Origin: JBDHWG01 sp046328525
GTDB taxonomy: Bacteria > Chloroflexota > Anaerolineae > Epilineales > JAHCIE01
DNA length: 64,000 nucleotides
Direction of reading: 5' to 3'
NCBI GenBank assembly: GCA_046328525.1
Contig: JAXLWK010000013.1
Location: forward strand, 62,001 to 126,000
Shown: positions 17,159-24,482 of the stretch, piece by piece
Layout of the letters: each line of letters begins with the position of its first letter
How positions within the stretch are numbered: position 1 is the stretch's first letter
Made by a program: the position numbers and the translations under genes
Notes under the pieces: model-generated
The model's input: the letters and a program-made list of their open reading frames with translations, nothing else
The model's database searches: none
What the model was told of the DNA's origin: nothing

Positions 17159-17905
17159 ATGTACGCGACAATGCGCAAGACCGAGCAGTGGTTCTCCCAC
17201 CATCACCTGGCCCTGGCGCTACTCATCGCCCTGCTCGCCGTGGTCATCGTCGACGGGGCGCGCTACTTGACGCTGCCCCAGCCAGCGCCGGTGGTCACGC
17301 AGCCCTGGGCGCCGAGCGCGGCCTACAGCGCGGCGATGACGCGCTACCAGGCGGTGAAGGAGGCGCAGGCCGAGATGCTCGACCGCACCGTCGCCGCGCC
17401 GGCCCACAGCGAAGCCGCCCTCGCCGCGATGGCCCGCTACGGGAGCGCGAAGGAGGCGCAGGCCGAGATGCTCGACCGCACCGTCGCCGCGCCGGCCCAC
17501 AGCGAAGCCGCCCTCGCCGCGATGGCCCGCTACGGGAGCGCGAAGGAGGCGCAGGCCGAGACCCAGGACCGCACGGTGGCCCCGGCCATTCCCGCCGCCG
17601 TGACCGACCCGTTCCAGCGCTACCAGGACATGAAGGAGCGCCAGGCCGAGACCCAGGACCGTAGCCCGGTTCCCGTTCCGGTCAGTGGGCCGTCCGCCGC
17701 CCAGGCGCGCTACGGGGCGATGAAGGAGGCCCAAGCCGAGATGCAGGACCGCACGGTGGCGATGGCCGGGCCGACGGCAGCGCAGAACGCGGTGTACCAG
17801 CGGGAGCTGGCGCGCCTGCGGGACCTCAACACCAGCGGCGACCCTGAGCTTGACGCCGGGCTGTTGCCCGGAGCCTTCTCGGACACCCGCTCAGGCCCGC
17901 ACTGA
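17159..17905 (+). CDS. Membrane-anchored 31-residue tandem-repeat protein
   Basis: The protein has 248 residues. AGGAG lies 9 nt before ATG 17159. A single N-terminal TM/signal anchor (about 15-34) is followed by five copies of a ~31-residue unit beginning RY and containing KEAQAE(M/T)xDRTV. Units 1 and 2 are nearly identical at the DNA level (period 93 bp, about 17360-17545), indicating recent duplication; later units diverge. The units are helix-prone, Ala/Glu/Gln-rich and may form a rod outside the membrane. No known family recognised. Confidence 0.7.
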   Translation: MYATMRKTEQWFSHHHLALALLIALLAVVIVDGARYLTLPQPAPVVTQPWAPSAAYSAAMTRYQAVKEAQAEMLDRTVAAPAHSEAALAAMARYGSAKEAQAEMLDRTVAAPAHSEAALAAMARYGSAKEAQAETQDRTVAPAIPAAVTDPFQRYQDMKERQAETQDRSPVPVPVSGPSAAQARYGAMKEAQAEMQDRTVAMAGPTAAQNAVYQRELARLRDLNTSGDPELDAGLLPGAFSDTRSGPH

Positions 17906-18006
17906 GCAGGACGAAGGCGAGTGACACCATTCTGATCTATGGTTGCGTCAAGACAGGGAGCGCGAGACTGGCATGAGCCTCTCAGACAACAAAATAAGGA
18001 AGAAAG

Positions 18007-18033
18007 GCAGCCCGTCCAACATCAGCGGGCTGC
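18007..18033 (+). terminator. Possible weak terminator after the repeat protein
   Basis: Stem GCAGCCCG / CGGGCTGC with an 11-nt loop, followed by TTCAATTTG rather than a clean T-run. It is 100 nt past the stop codon at 17905. Confidence 0.4.
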
Positions 18034-18188
18034 TTCAATTTGTGCCCTATTGTCCCGCAAATCGGGTATCAATTCCTTGCCGGCCTACACTTCAACGGAC
18101 AGTACGTCGGCTCGCTTGGCATCGGCGGGACGTACGACCTGACCTATCACTTCGACCCGTAGGTCAGCCCCAGACCCATTTGCAGAGG

Positions 18189-18326
18189 TTACACGGCACA
18201 GCAGAAGGGCGAAGCCTGCCGCGACCAGATAGGTCGGCGGGGCTTCGCCCTCGCTAGTCGGGGATGTCGAGCGCGATCCGGAGGAGGTGAGGGATTTGCT
18301 ACGCGATACAAGTCGCCACGCCTCAC
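18189..18326 (-). pseudogene. Decayed MazF-type toxin remnant
   Basis: A frame opens at GTG 18326, overlapping the antitoxin stop as GTGA, which is the usual antitoxin-toxin junction. Its first 13 residues (VRRGDLYRVANPS) look like the MazF N-terminus, but after that similarity is lost and the frame ends after 45 codons. A 44-bp palindrome (18207-18250; arms GGGCGAAGCC/GGCTTCGCCC) lies inside the remnant. I infer that insertion plus decay inactivated the toxin. Identification rests on the short N-terminal match and the junction geometry. Confidence 0.5.
18207..18250. repeat. Palindrome inside the toxin remnant
   Basis: A 10-bp perfect outer stem (GGGCGAAGCC/GGCTTCGCCC) with a second inner stem (GCCGCGACC/GGTCGGCGG-like) around AGATA. 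Confidence 0.75.
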
Positions 18327-18553
18327 GGCATGGCCTGGTATGTGAGCGCGTCGAGCGCCTCTTCGTTGAGCGCGTCGGCGCGCTCGTTAATGATGTCCTG
18401 GTCCCGCGCGTTCTGACGCTGCCGGAGGATCTGGGCGATGTACGCGCGCACGGCCGCTTCGATAAACTCGGAGCGATTGTTGCGCTCGCCCGCGATCTCA
18501 TCTATGGCTGCGACGACGTCTTCCGATAGGCTGACTGAGGTCTTGATCTTCAT
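18323..18553 (-). CDS. Ribbon-helix-helix (CopG/ParD-like) antitoxin
   Basis: The protein has 76 residues. The N-terminal half is an RHH DNA-binding domain (KTSVSLSEDVVAAIDEIAGE followed by NRSEFIEAAVRAYIA). The acidic helical C-terminal half (RDQDIINERADALNEEALDALTYQAMP) is the toxin-neutralising part in MazE-type relatives. The downstream frame overlapping its stop is a broken MazF-like remnant, so the antitoxin appears to have outlived its toxin. A promoter with its -10 six nt upstream of the ATG predicts a leaderless, probably autoregulated mRNA. Confidence 0.8.
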   Translation of the reverse strand: MKIKTSVSLSEDVVAAIDEIAGERNNRSEFIEAAVRAYIAQILRQRQNARDQDIINERADALNEEALDALTYQAMP

Positions 18554-18559
18554 ACTACA

Positions 18560-18589
18560 ATTATACTACCAGATGTATCCCAAGTCCAA
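18560..18589 (-). promoter_or_regulatory. Promoter of the RHH antitoxin
   Basis: On the minus strand TTGGAC, 18-bp spacer, TATAAT. The -10 ends 6 nt before the ATG at 18553. The AT-rich stretch around it (TAGTATAATTGTAGT) is a likely operator for the RHH protein. Confidence 0.6.
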
Positions 18590-18614
18590 CAACTCGACTT
18601 GCCCCGCGCCGTCC

Positions 18615-19250
18615 TCACGCGGCGACGATGCCCTCCGGCGCCAGCGCCGTGGCGAGCTTGCGCATCCCCAGCCGCGCCCGCGTCTTCACCGTACCCAGCG
18701 GCAGGCACAGGTGGGCGGCGATTGCCTGGTGGGTCATTTCCTCGTAGAACGCCAGCTCCAGCACGCGGCGCTGCTCGCCGGGCAGGGCGGCGAGGGCGCG
18801 GCGCACGGCCTGCCGCCGCACGTTCAGCCACAGAACCGCCTCCGGCTCCGGCGTCTCGTCCGGCGCGGCCTCGAACAGGTCGGCGGCCTCCTCCGACTCG
18901 ACCGCCTGCGGGCGGACGGCCTGGCGGCGCAGGGCGTCGAGGGCCTGGTTGCGGGCGATGCGCATCAGCCAGGCGACCGGGTCATGCAGGGTCGGCAGAG
19001 CGGCGGCGGCCCCGCGCCAGGCGCGCAGGAAGGTCTCCTGCACGATGTCCTCGGCGGCGGTCGGCTGGCGGACGATGCTCAAGGCCGTGGCGTAGACGGC
19101 GGCGGCGTGGCGGTCATACAGGCGGGCCAGGGCGGTCTCGTCGCCCTCGGCCAGGCGGGTGAGCAGGCTCAGGTCGGTCGAGGCAGAGGGAATCGGCAGA
19201 ACGGCGGCTCGCGATAGATGGGCAACGGCAGGAGCGTGGAGTGTAGCCAT
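18615..19250 (-). CDS. ECF RNA polymerase sigma factor
   Basis: The protein has 211 residues. ATG 19250 is preferred over in-frame codons further upstream because those would be encoded by a family C repeat, and GGGGAGAG precedes it. Sigma region 2 is at about 30-95 (LLTRLAEGDETALARLYDRH, AAEDIVQETFLRAW, AWLMRIARNQALDALRR) and region 4 at about 150-205 (ALAALPGEQRRVLELAFYEEMTHQAIAAHLCLPLGTVKTR). No anti-sigma gene is adjacent, which leaves its signal unknown. Confidence 0.92.
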   Translation of the reverse strand: MATLHAPAVAHLSRAAVLPIPSASTDLSLLTRLAEGDETALARLYDRHAAAVYATALSIVRQPTAAEDIVQETFLRAWRGAAAALPTLHDPVAWLMRIARNQALDALRRQAVRPQAVESEEAADLFEAAPDETPEPEAVLWLNVRRQAVRRALAALPGEQRRVLELAFYEEMTHQAIAAHLCLPLGTVKTRARLGMRKLATALAPEGIVAA

Positions 19251-19670
19251 GATTCGTATTCTCTCCCCAGATGCGGCGAACTTCCTCTGTGTCTGGGGAT
19301 AGAATAGCAAAAGGGTCTTGCTGCGCTCTTGCAGGAGTCCTATTTCCGCCCTATTGCAGGAAGAGCTGTAAATTCTCCCCTCGCCCCTTGTGGGAGAAGG
19401 GGGAGGGGGTGAGGGTCTTGCCTCCACCGGCGTTGACACGCGCCACCCATCGCCTATAATATTACGTCAATAAACATCCCGTCACCGAACATCTGTTTGA
19501 CCTTGCTGGACGCCTGGACTACACTTTTCCAACGGCATGGGACAGTGATGGTTGATTCGTTCTATCAGCCACAGACTTGAGTCTGTGGCGTCGGCGACGG
19601 AGATGACTGCCCATCGTGGGGTTTCGGCCTCGACTCGGTTCAGGCGTAACTTCAGTTGGGGAAGTGGGCT
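19251..19670. other. Intergenic region: family C repeat, promoter, palindrome
   Basis: A 420-bp divergent region. It contains a family C element (CCCCTCGCCCCTTGTGG ... GAGGGGGTGAGGG, 19375-19415), a consensus promoter (19433-19460) and a 22-bp palindrome GCCACAGACTT/AAGTCTGTGGC-like at about 19568-19589. The ~200 nt between the predicted transcript start and uvrC has no convincing ORF and could be a structured leader. Confidence 0.6.
19433..19460 (+). promoter_or_regulatory. Consensus sigma-70-type promoter upstream of uvrC
   Basis: TTGACA and TATAAT, both perfect, with a 16-bp spacer. The predicted start near 19467 gives a leader of about 200 nt before uvrC. Confidence 0.8.
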
Positions 19671-21608
19671 ATGGCGCAGAATGAGCTAAACCCGGCTATC
19701 GCGGAGAAACTGAAGACGCTGCCGACGACGCCCGGCAACTACATCTACCGCGACGCCGCTGGCAAGGTCATCTACGTCGGCAAGGCCGTCAACCTGCGCA
19801 GCCGCGTCCGCTCGTACTTCCAGGCCGGCGCCGACCACGACCCCAAGACGCGCATCCTCGTCCAGCACATCGCCGACCTGGAGTGGATCGAGCGCGCCAC
19901 TGAGCTGGAAGCCCTGATCCACGAGGCGACGCTCATCAAGCAGTACAAGCCGCGCTTCAACGTGCGGCTCAAGGACGACAAGCGCTACCCCTACATCAAA
20001 GTCACCTGGAACGAGGACTTCCCCACCGTCCGCCTGACCCGCCGCATCGAGCAGGACGGCGCGCGCTACTACGGCCCGTACACGGCGGCATGGGCCGTCT
20101 ACCGCACCCTCGACACCCTGCGCAAAGTCTTCCCCTACCTGACCTGCAACCGCGTCATCACCGGCCAGGACCCCCGCGCCTGCCTCTACTACGACATCGG
20201 ACTATGCCTTGCCCCGTGCATCGGCGTCGTCAATAGGGCGCAGTACCGCGCCATGATAGACCGCATGTGCCGTTTCCTGGAGGGCAAGTCCGAGGACATC
20301 ATCCTTGAGATGAAGCGCCAAATGGAGGACGCCGCCGAGAGCCTGGAGTTCGAGAAGGCGGCGAAGCTGCGCGACAACATGCTGGCCCTCCAGAAGATCG
20401 TCGAGCGGCAGAAGATCGGCGTCTCCGAGCTGGTGGACCAGGACGTCATCGCCCTGGCCCGCGACAACGGCAGCGCCATCGTCCAGGTGTACTTCATCCG
20501 TGGCGGCCAGCTCGTCGGCCGCGAGTATTTCGTCCTCGAAGGAACCGAGGGCGAGGTCACGCCGGAGGTGCTGTCCTCCTTCATCACCCAGTTCTACGAG
20601 GACGTGCCGTATGTGCCGCCCATCATCCTGACCCAGGACCAGGTGCAGGAGGCGAACATCATCGAGTCGTGGCTCAAGGGCCGACGCGGCGACAAGGTCG
20701 CCATCCGCGTGCCGGAGAACGGGCAGAATGGCGAGTTGGTCGCCATGGCCGCCGAGCAGGCCAGCGAAACCCTCGGCGTGCTCAAGGCGCAGTGGGAGGC
20801 GGACCAGAACAAGCAGGTCGCGGCGCTGGGCGAGCTGCAAGAAGCCCTGGCCCTGCCTCACCCGCCGAGCCGCATCGAGTGCTACGACATCTCCAACACC
20901 CAGGGCAGCAACTCCGTCGGCGCGATGGTCGTCTTCGTCCAGGGCGTGCCGCGCAAGAGCGACTACCGCAAGTTCCGCATCCAGACCGTGCAGGGGCCGA
21001 ACGACTTCGCCTCGCTCCAGGAGGTGCTGCGCCGCCGCTTCAGCCACCTGACGGTCCACACGCTGAGCGGCGAGCCGGAGGCCGCCCCCGAGGCCGAGGA
21101 GACGCCCGCGCCGAAGGGGCGCAAGAAGGGCGGGCCGCCGCCGAGCCGCCGCGACGAGGTGGACCCGTTCACCCTCACGCCGGACCTGGTTATCATTGAC
21201 GGCGGTAAGGGGCAGCTCAGCGCGGCGCTCGATGTGTGGCGCGAGATGGGGCTGGACCATATCCCCGTCGTCGCCCTCGCCAAGCGCCAGGAGGAAATCT
21301 TCCGGCCGGAGCACGACGAGTCGGTCATGCTGGCGCGCAACTCCCAGGGCCTCTTCCTCGTACAGCGAATACGCGACGAGGCGCACCGCTTCGGCCTGAA
21401 CTACCACCGCACGCTGCGCGGCAAGACCGGCCTGGCCTCGCAGCTCGAAGACATTCGCGGCATCGGCCCGCAGCGGCGCAAGGCGCTGCTCAAGCAGTTC
21501 GGCTCGCTGGACGGCATCCGCGCGGCGAGCGTGGAAGACCTGGCCGCCGCGCCCGGCATGACGAAGGATATTGCCCTGAAGGTGAAAGAAGCGTTGGGCG
21601 CAGGATAG
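19671..21608 (+). CDS. uvrC: Excinuclease ABC subunit C
   Basis: The protein has 645 residues, normal for UvrC. Starting at ATG 19671 (MAQNEL) removes an improbable TTG start five codons upstream. Residues about 15-95 are the GIY-YIG nuclease for the 3' incision (GNYIYRDAAGKVIYVGKAVNLRSRV). Next comes a Cys-rich stretch (ACLYYDIGLCLAPCIG), the UVR motif that binds UvrB (about 205-240, MKRQMEDAAESLEFEKAAKLRD), the RNase H-like endonuclease for the 5' incision from about 400 (IECYDISNTQGSNSVGAMVVF) and a C-terminal helix-hairpin-helix (IRGIGPQRRKALLKQFGS). A Pro/Lys-rich insert at about 470-495 is unusual. uvrA and uvrB are not in the window. Confidence 0.97.
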   Translation: MAQNELNPAIAEKLKTLPTTPGNYIYRDAAGKVIYVGKAVNLRSRVRSYFQAGADHDPKTRILVQHIADLEWIERATELEALIHEATLIKQYKPRFNVRLKDDKRYPYIKVTWNEDFPTVRLTRRIEQDGARYYGPYTAAWAVYRTLDTLRKVFPYLTCNRVITGQDPRACLYYDIGLCLAPCIGVVNRAQYRAMIDRMCRFLEGKSEDIILEMKRQMEDAAESLEFEKAAKLRDNMLALQKIVERQKIGVSELVDQDVIALARDNGSAIVQVYFIRGGQLVGREYFVLEGTEGEVTPEVLSSFITQFYEDVPYVPPIILTQDQVQEANIIESWLKGRRGDKVAIRVPENGQNGELVAMAAEQASETLGVLKAQWEADQNKQVAALGELQEALALPHPPSRIECYDISNTQGSNSVGAMVVFVQGVPRKSDYRKFRIQTVQGPNDFASLQEVLRRRFSHLTVHTLSGEPEAAPEAEETPAPKGRKKGGPPPSRRDEVDPFTLTPDLVIIDGGKGQLSAALDVWREMGLDHIPVVALAKRQEEIFRPEHDESVMLARNSQGLFLVQRIRDEAHRFGLNYHRTLRGKTGLASQLEDIRGIGPQRRKALLKQFGSLDGIRAASVEDLAAAPGMTKDIALKVKEALGAG

Positions 21609-21612
21609 ACCT

Positions 21613-21700
21613 CCCTCACCCCCCTCCCCTCGCCCATTTTGGGAGAGGGGAGGGAGGACTGAGTCCCTCTCCCGTGCTGGGAGAGGGACAGGGTGAGGGG
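21613..21700. repeat. Family C repeat between uvrC and the cNMP/bPH2 gene
   Basis: Two successive inverted pairs of the CCCTCTCCC/GGGAGAGGG type (CCCCTCGCCCATTTTGGGAG, CCCTCTCCCGTGCTGGGAGAG), ending GGGTGAGGGG. Related copies are at 19375, 35641, 51341 and 51573. Confidence 0.8.
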
Positions 21701-21712
21701 ATAGGGAGTCTG

Positions 21713-23407
21713 ATGGCTGGACTGACACCGGACGAAATCTACACCGGGCTGCGGCGCTTGCCCAGCCTGGGGCGGCTGGAGGACGAGGAGGTGCTCGCCA
21801 TCGCCAACGTCGCCGAGTGGCAGATCATCGGCGCCGGCGAGGCCCTCTACCGCATCGGCCGGTCGCCCGATCGCCTGTACATCCTGGAGACTGGCCTGAT
21901 CCGTCTCCAGCGCCCCGACCCACGCACCGGCGCGCGCACGCGGGAGCGCGTGGATCCGGGCGACGTGTTCGGCGTCGAGAGCCTCTCCACCAGCCGCCAG
22001 ATCTACCGCGACGACGCCGTGGCCGACGAAGAGTCGGCGGTGTTCAGCGTCGGCGGCCAGGCCCTCACCGACCTGCTGCAAAAGTACCCGCGCATCCGCC
22101 GCCTCGGCCGCTCCTTCCGCGTGCGCATGTGGCAAATGCGCATCCGGCTGCCGGACCGCCAGCCCAACGAGACCATCCTTGTGGCGCGGCGTCAGCACTG
22201 GAGCATGCTCGTCGAGCGCCTCGCCCTGCCGCTGCTCATCCTGCTCGCCGCCATCGCCGTCAGCGGCGGCCTGGCCGTGATCCAGGTCAGCCTGTTCTCG
22301 TGGATCGCCATCGGCCTCAGCCTGCTGACCGCCGCCATGCTGCTCCTGGGCTGGAGCTTCGCCGACTGGTGGTCGGACCAGTACATCGTCACCAACCAGC
22401 GCGTCATTGCCCAGACGGTGCGCCCCTACATCCGCGAGCGTCAGCGCGAAGCGCCCATCGAGCGGGTCGTGAACACGACGGTGAATGTCCCAACCCCCTG
22501 GGCTGCCTGGCTTGGATGGAGCGATGTGATCATCGGGACATCCGGGATGCAGCCGATTAAGTTCGAGCGCATCTCCGATGGGGCCTACGTGGCCGCCGTC
22601 GTCAACGAGCGCCTGGCCGAGGCCCGCCAGCGCGCCGAGCAGGCGACGCGGGGCGAGCGGCAGAAGTACATCCGCGACTCGCTCCAGGAGGTCATGGACC
22701 CCCTCGCCACGCCGCCGCCGCAGAAGCCACCCGTGCCGTCGCCCAACGTTCGCCGAGGGAACCCCATGGCAGGCGCTTACCGCTACTTCTGGCCGAAAAT
22801 ACGGGACGAGCAAGGCTCGACCATCGTCTACCGCAAGCACCGCATCGTCATGGTGCGCGATACCATCCTGTGGCTCCTGGCCCTGCTCGTCGTCGCCGCG
22901 CTGGAGGCCGTCGCCTTCGCCTATTTCTACCCCCTCCCGGTCTGGGTGGACCTCATCGGCGTCGTCGCCCTCGTCGTCGTCCTCGCCCGACTCATGTGGG
23001 TCTACGACGACTGGCGCATTGACATCTACATCCTGACCGAGCGCACCGTTATTGACGTTCAGCGCCGGCCGTTCTACCTGTCCGAGAAGCGGCAGACGGC
23101 GGCCCTGGACAACCTGCAAGACGTGACGTACACCATCCCCAGCCCCATCGCCCGCTTCTTCAACTACGGCGACATCGTGATGGAGACGGCCGGCTCGTCG
23201 GGCCGCCAGTCGTGGTCGTTCGTGTCGGACCCGCGCAACGTGCAGAACGAGATCATCCGCCGCATGGAGACGTCGCGCCGCATGAAGGCGGAGAGCGAGC
23301 GCCGCTCCCGTGAGGCCGAGATCAAGGAATGGATCGGCGAGTACCACAAGATACAGCAGGGCGGCGCGCCGCCCCCGCAACCTCCCCCCACCCCGCCCCC
23401 GCCCTGA
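21713..23407 (+). CDS. Membrane protein with cNMP-binding and two bPH2 domains
   Basis: The protein has 564 residues, with the start at ATG 21713 directly after the family C repeat. Residues about 1-125 resemble a cyclic-nucleotide-binding (CRP-like) domain (LPSLGRLEDEEVLAIANVAE, PGDVFGVESLS). Two membrane modules follow, each a TM pair then a PH-like (YdbT/bPH2) domain: first TMs at about 165-215 with DQYIVTNQRVIAQTVRP, second at about 380-430 with DIYILTERTVIDVQRRPF. The tail is charged, then Pro-rich (PPPQPPPTPPPP). It probably senses a ligand at the membrane. Function unknown. Confidence 0.8.
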   Translation: MAGLTPDEIYTGLRRLPSLGRLEDEEVLAIANVAEWQIIGAGEALYRIGRSPDRLYILETGLIRLQRPDPRTGARTRERVDPGDVFGVESLSTSRQIYRDDAVADEESAVFSVGGQALTDLLQKYPRIRRLGRSFRVRMWQMRIRLPDRQPNETILVARRQHWSMLVERLALPLLILLAAIAVSGGLAVIQVSLFSWIAIGLSLLTAAMLLLGWSFADWWSDQYIVTNQRVIAQTVRPYIRERQREAPIERVVNTTVNVPTPWAAWLGWSDVIIGTSGMQPIKFERISDGAYVAAVVNERLAEARQRAEQATRGERQKYIRDSLQEVMDPLATPPPQKPPVPSPNVRRGNPMAGAYRYFWPKIRDEQGSTIVYRKHRIVMVRDTILWLLALLVVAALEAVAFAYFYPLPVWVDLIGVVALVVVLARLMWVYDDWRIDIYILTERTVIDVQRRPFYLSEKRQTAALDNLQDVTYTIPSPIARFFNYGDIVMETAGSSGRQSWSFVSDPRNVQNEIIRRMETSRRMKAESERRSREAEIKEWIGEYHKIQQGGAPPPQPPPTPPPP

Positions 23408-23437
23408 GGGCCTGCTCTACAAAAAGTGGCAGTCGAA

Positions 23438-23508
23438 TGTCATGCTGAGCCGAAGGCGAAGCATCCCCCGGTGTTCCGGGGGACCCTTCGCTGCGCTCAG
23501 GGCGACAG
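23438..23508. repeat. Family E palindromic element
   Basis: ATGTCATGCTGAGCCGAAGG ... CTGCGCTCAGGGCGACAG, with an inner GCATCCCCCGG/CCGGGGGACCC pair. It is related to the copy nested inside the gene at 39430. Confidence 0.8.
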
Positions 23509-23677
23509 TCGAAATCGGTGTGGTAACCCACGAGCGCCAACGTTACAAAATAAAAGAACTATGAAAATGCCCCTCGCCCGGCCCTAACACTTCGCGCAGC
23601 GACTTCGTTAAGAAGTATGAAGACGCGCGCCCCCGCGATCGTCGGCATCGCGTTGGGTTATCGCGCATCTTTCCGGG

Positions 23678-23706
23678 TTGGCAAGCGTCATCATTGTTAG
23701 TAGAAT
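23678..23706 (+). promoter_or_regulatory. Promoter of the ECF sigma/DUF5667 operon
   Basis: TTGGCA, 17-bp spacer, TAGAAT. The leader (about 110 nt) would include the family G hairpin at 23737. Confidence 0.6.
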
Positions 23707-23736
23707 TCGTGTCGTCGGGGCAAGGCCGTAGGGGTC

Positions 23737-23765
23737 GTAGGGGCAGGTTTGAAACCTGCCCCTAC
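23737..23765. repeat. 29-bp palindrome (family G), copy 2
   Basis: Identical to the copy at 3911-3939. As RNA it would form a 14-bp hairpin in the 5' leader of the sigma-factor mRNA. Confidence 0.85.
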
Positions 23766-23822
23766 CCACCCCCTACCCACCCCCTGACCCAGCCCTGACC
23801 AACCGCCAACGCTTTCTGGTGG

Positions 23823-24482
23823 ATGACCTTGGACATATCGAGCGCATCTACAGAATCGCATAACGCGGCCGAGTTTCCGGCGTTATCTCATGTAGAGATA
23901 CACGCGCACCGGTCTGCGGACGACGAAAAAGACCTGGCCGTGCGGGCCTCACGCTACGACCGCGAAGCGTTCGGGGCGTTGTATGACCGCTATGTCGCCC
24001 GGATCTATCAGTACATCTACTACAAGACCGGCAGCGTCAACGAAGCCGAAGACCTGACAGCTCAGGTCTTCCTCAGAGCCTGGGAAGCGATTTCGGGCTA
24101 TGAGTGGCGCGAGTTCCCGTTCTCGGCGTGGCTGTTCCGCATCGCCCGCAACCTGGTCGTAGACTATCACCGGGCGCGGCGCGACACAGTCACCCTGGAC
24201 GGCCCGGAGGACCGCCCGGAGATTCGGCCGAGCGGCGATGAGGACGCGCCCGAAAAGTCCCTCCAGGCCCTGTTTACATCACAGCAGTTGCAGAAGGCCA
24301 TCAGTCAGTTGACGGACGAGCAGCAAGAGGTCATCGTGCTCCGCTTCATCGAGGGGTATAGCACCGCCGAGATCGCGGTCCTGATGGGGAAGCGTGAGGG
24401 CGCTGTCCGCGGCCTGCAATTCCGAGGCCTGGCAACGTTGCGTGAGTTGATTCAGTGGGGAGTAGGTCATGAGCCTGGCTAG
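23823..24482 (+). CDS. ECF RNA polymerase sigma factor (paired with DUF5667)
   Basis: The protein has 219 residues. Region 2 is at about 45-115 (YDREAFGALYDRYVARIYQYIYYKTG, AEDLTAQVFLRAWEAI, FSAWLFRIARNLVVDYHR) and region 4 at about 155-212 (AISQLTDEQQEVIVLRFIEGYSTAEIAVLMGKREGAVRGLQ). It overlaps the following DUF5667 membrane protein by 14 nt, so the two are translationally coupled; sigma plus DUF5667 pairs recur in Chloroflexota, where the membrane partner is the presumed anti-sigma or stress sensor. Confidence 0.93.
   Translation: MTLDISSASTESHNAAEFPALSHVEIHAHRSADDEKDLAVRASRYDREAFGALYDRYVARIYQYIYYKTGSVNEAEDLTAQVFLRAWEAISGYEWREFPFSAWLFRIARNLVVDYHRARRDTVTLDGPEDRPEIRPSGDEDAPEKSLQALFTSQQLQKAISQLTDEQQEVIVLRFIEGYSTAEIAVLMGKREGAVRGLQFRGLATLRELIQWGVGHEPG

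Larger units (their letters stand above)
23408..23822. other. Intergenic region with family E and G repeats and a promoter
   Basis: A 415-bp gap. It holds a family E palindrome (23438-23508), a family G palindrome (23737-23765) and a promoter (23678-23706). The stretch 23770-23820 has short CCC-rich direct repeats (ACCCACCCCCT). No further gene seen. Confidence 0.7.

Noticed and set aside
17939..18257. Plus-strand small frames after the repeat protein, and a fragment ending in TYDLTYHFDP at about 18163
   Set aside because: No start signal; the protein-like fragment is short, unsupported, and could be chance. I leave it unassigned.
21236..21712. Upstream in-frame extension of the cNMP/bPH2 gene into uvrC
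   Set aside because: It would cover 370 nt of uvrC and a family C repeat, with Arg/Pro/Gly-rich residues. ATG 21713 begins the recognisable domain.
20202..23380. Long minus-strand frames opposite uvrC and the cNMP/bPH2 gene
   Set aside because: Antisense to clearly conserved proteins; no motif or start signal.
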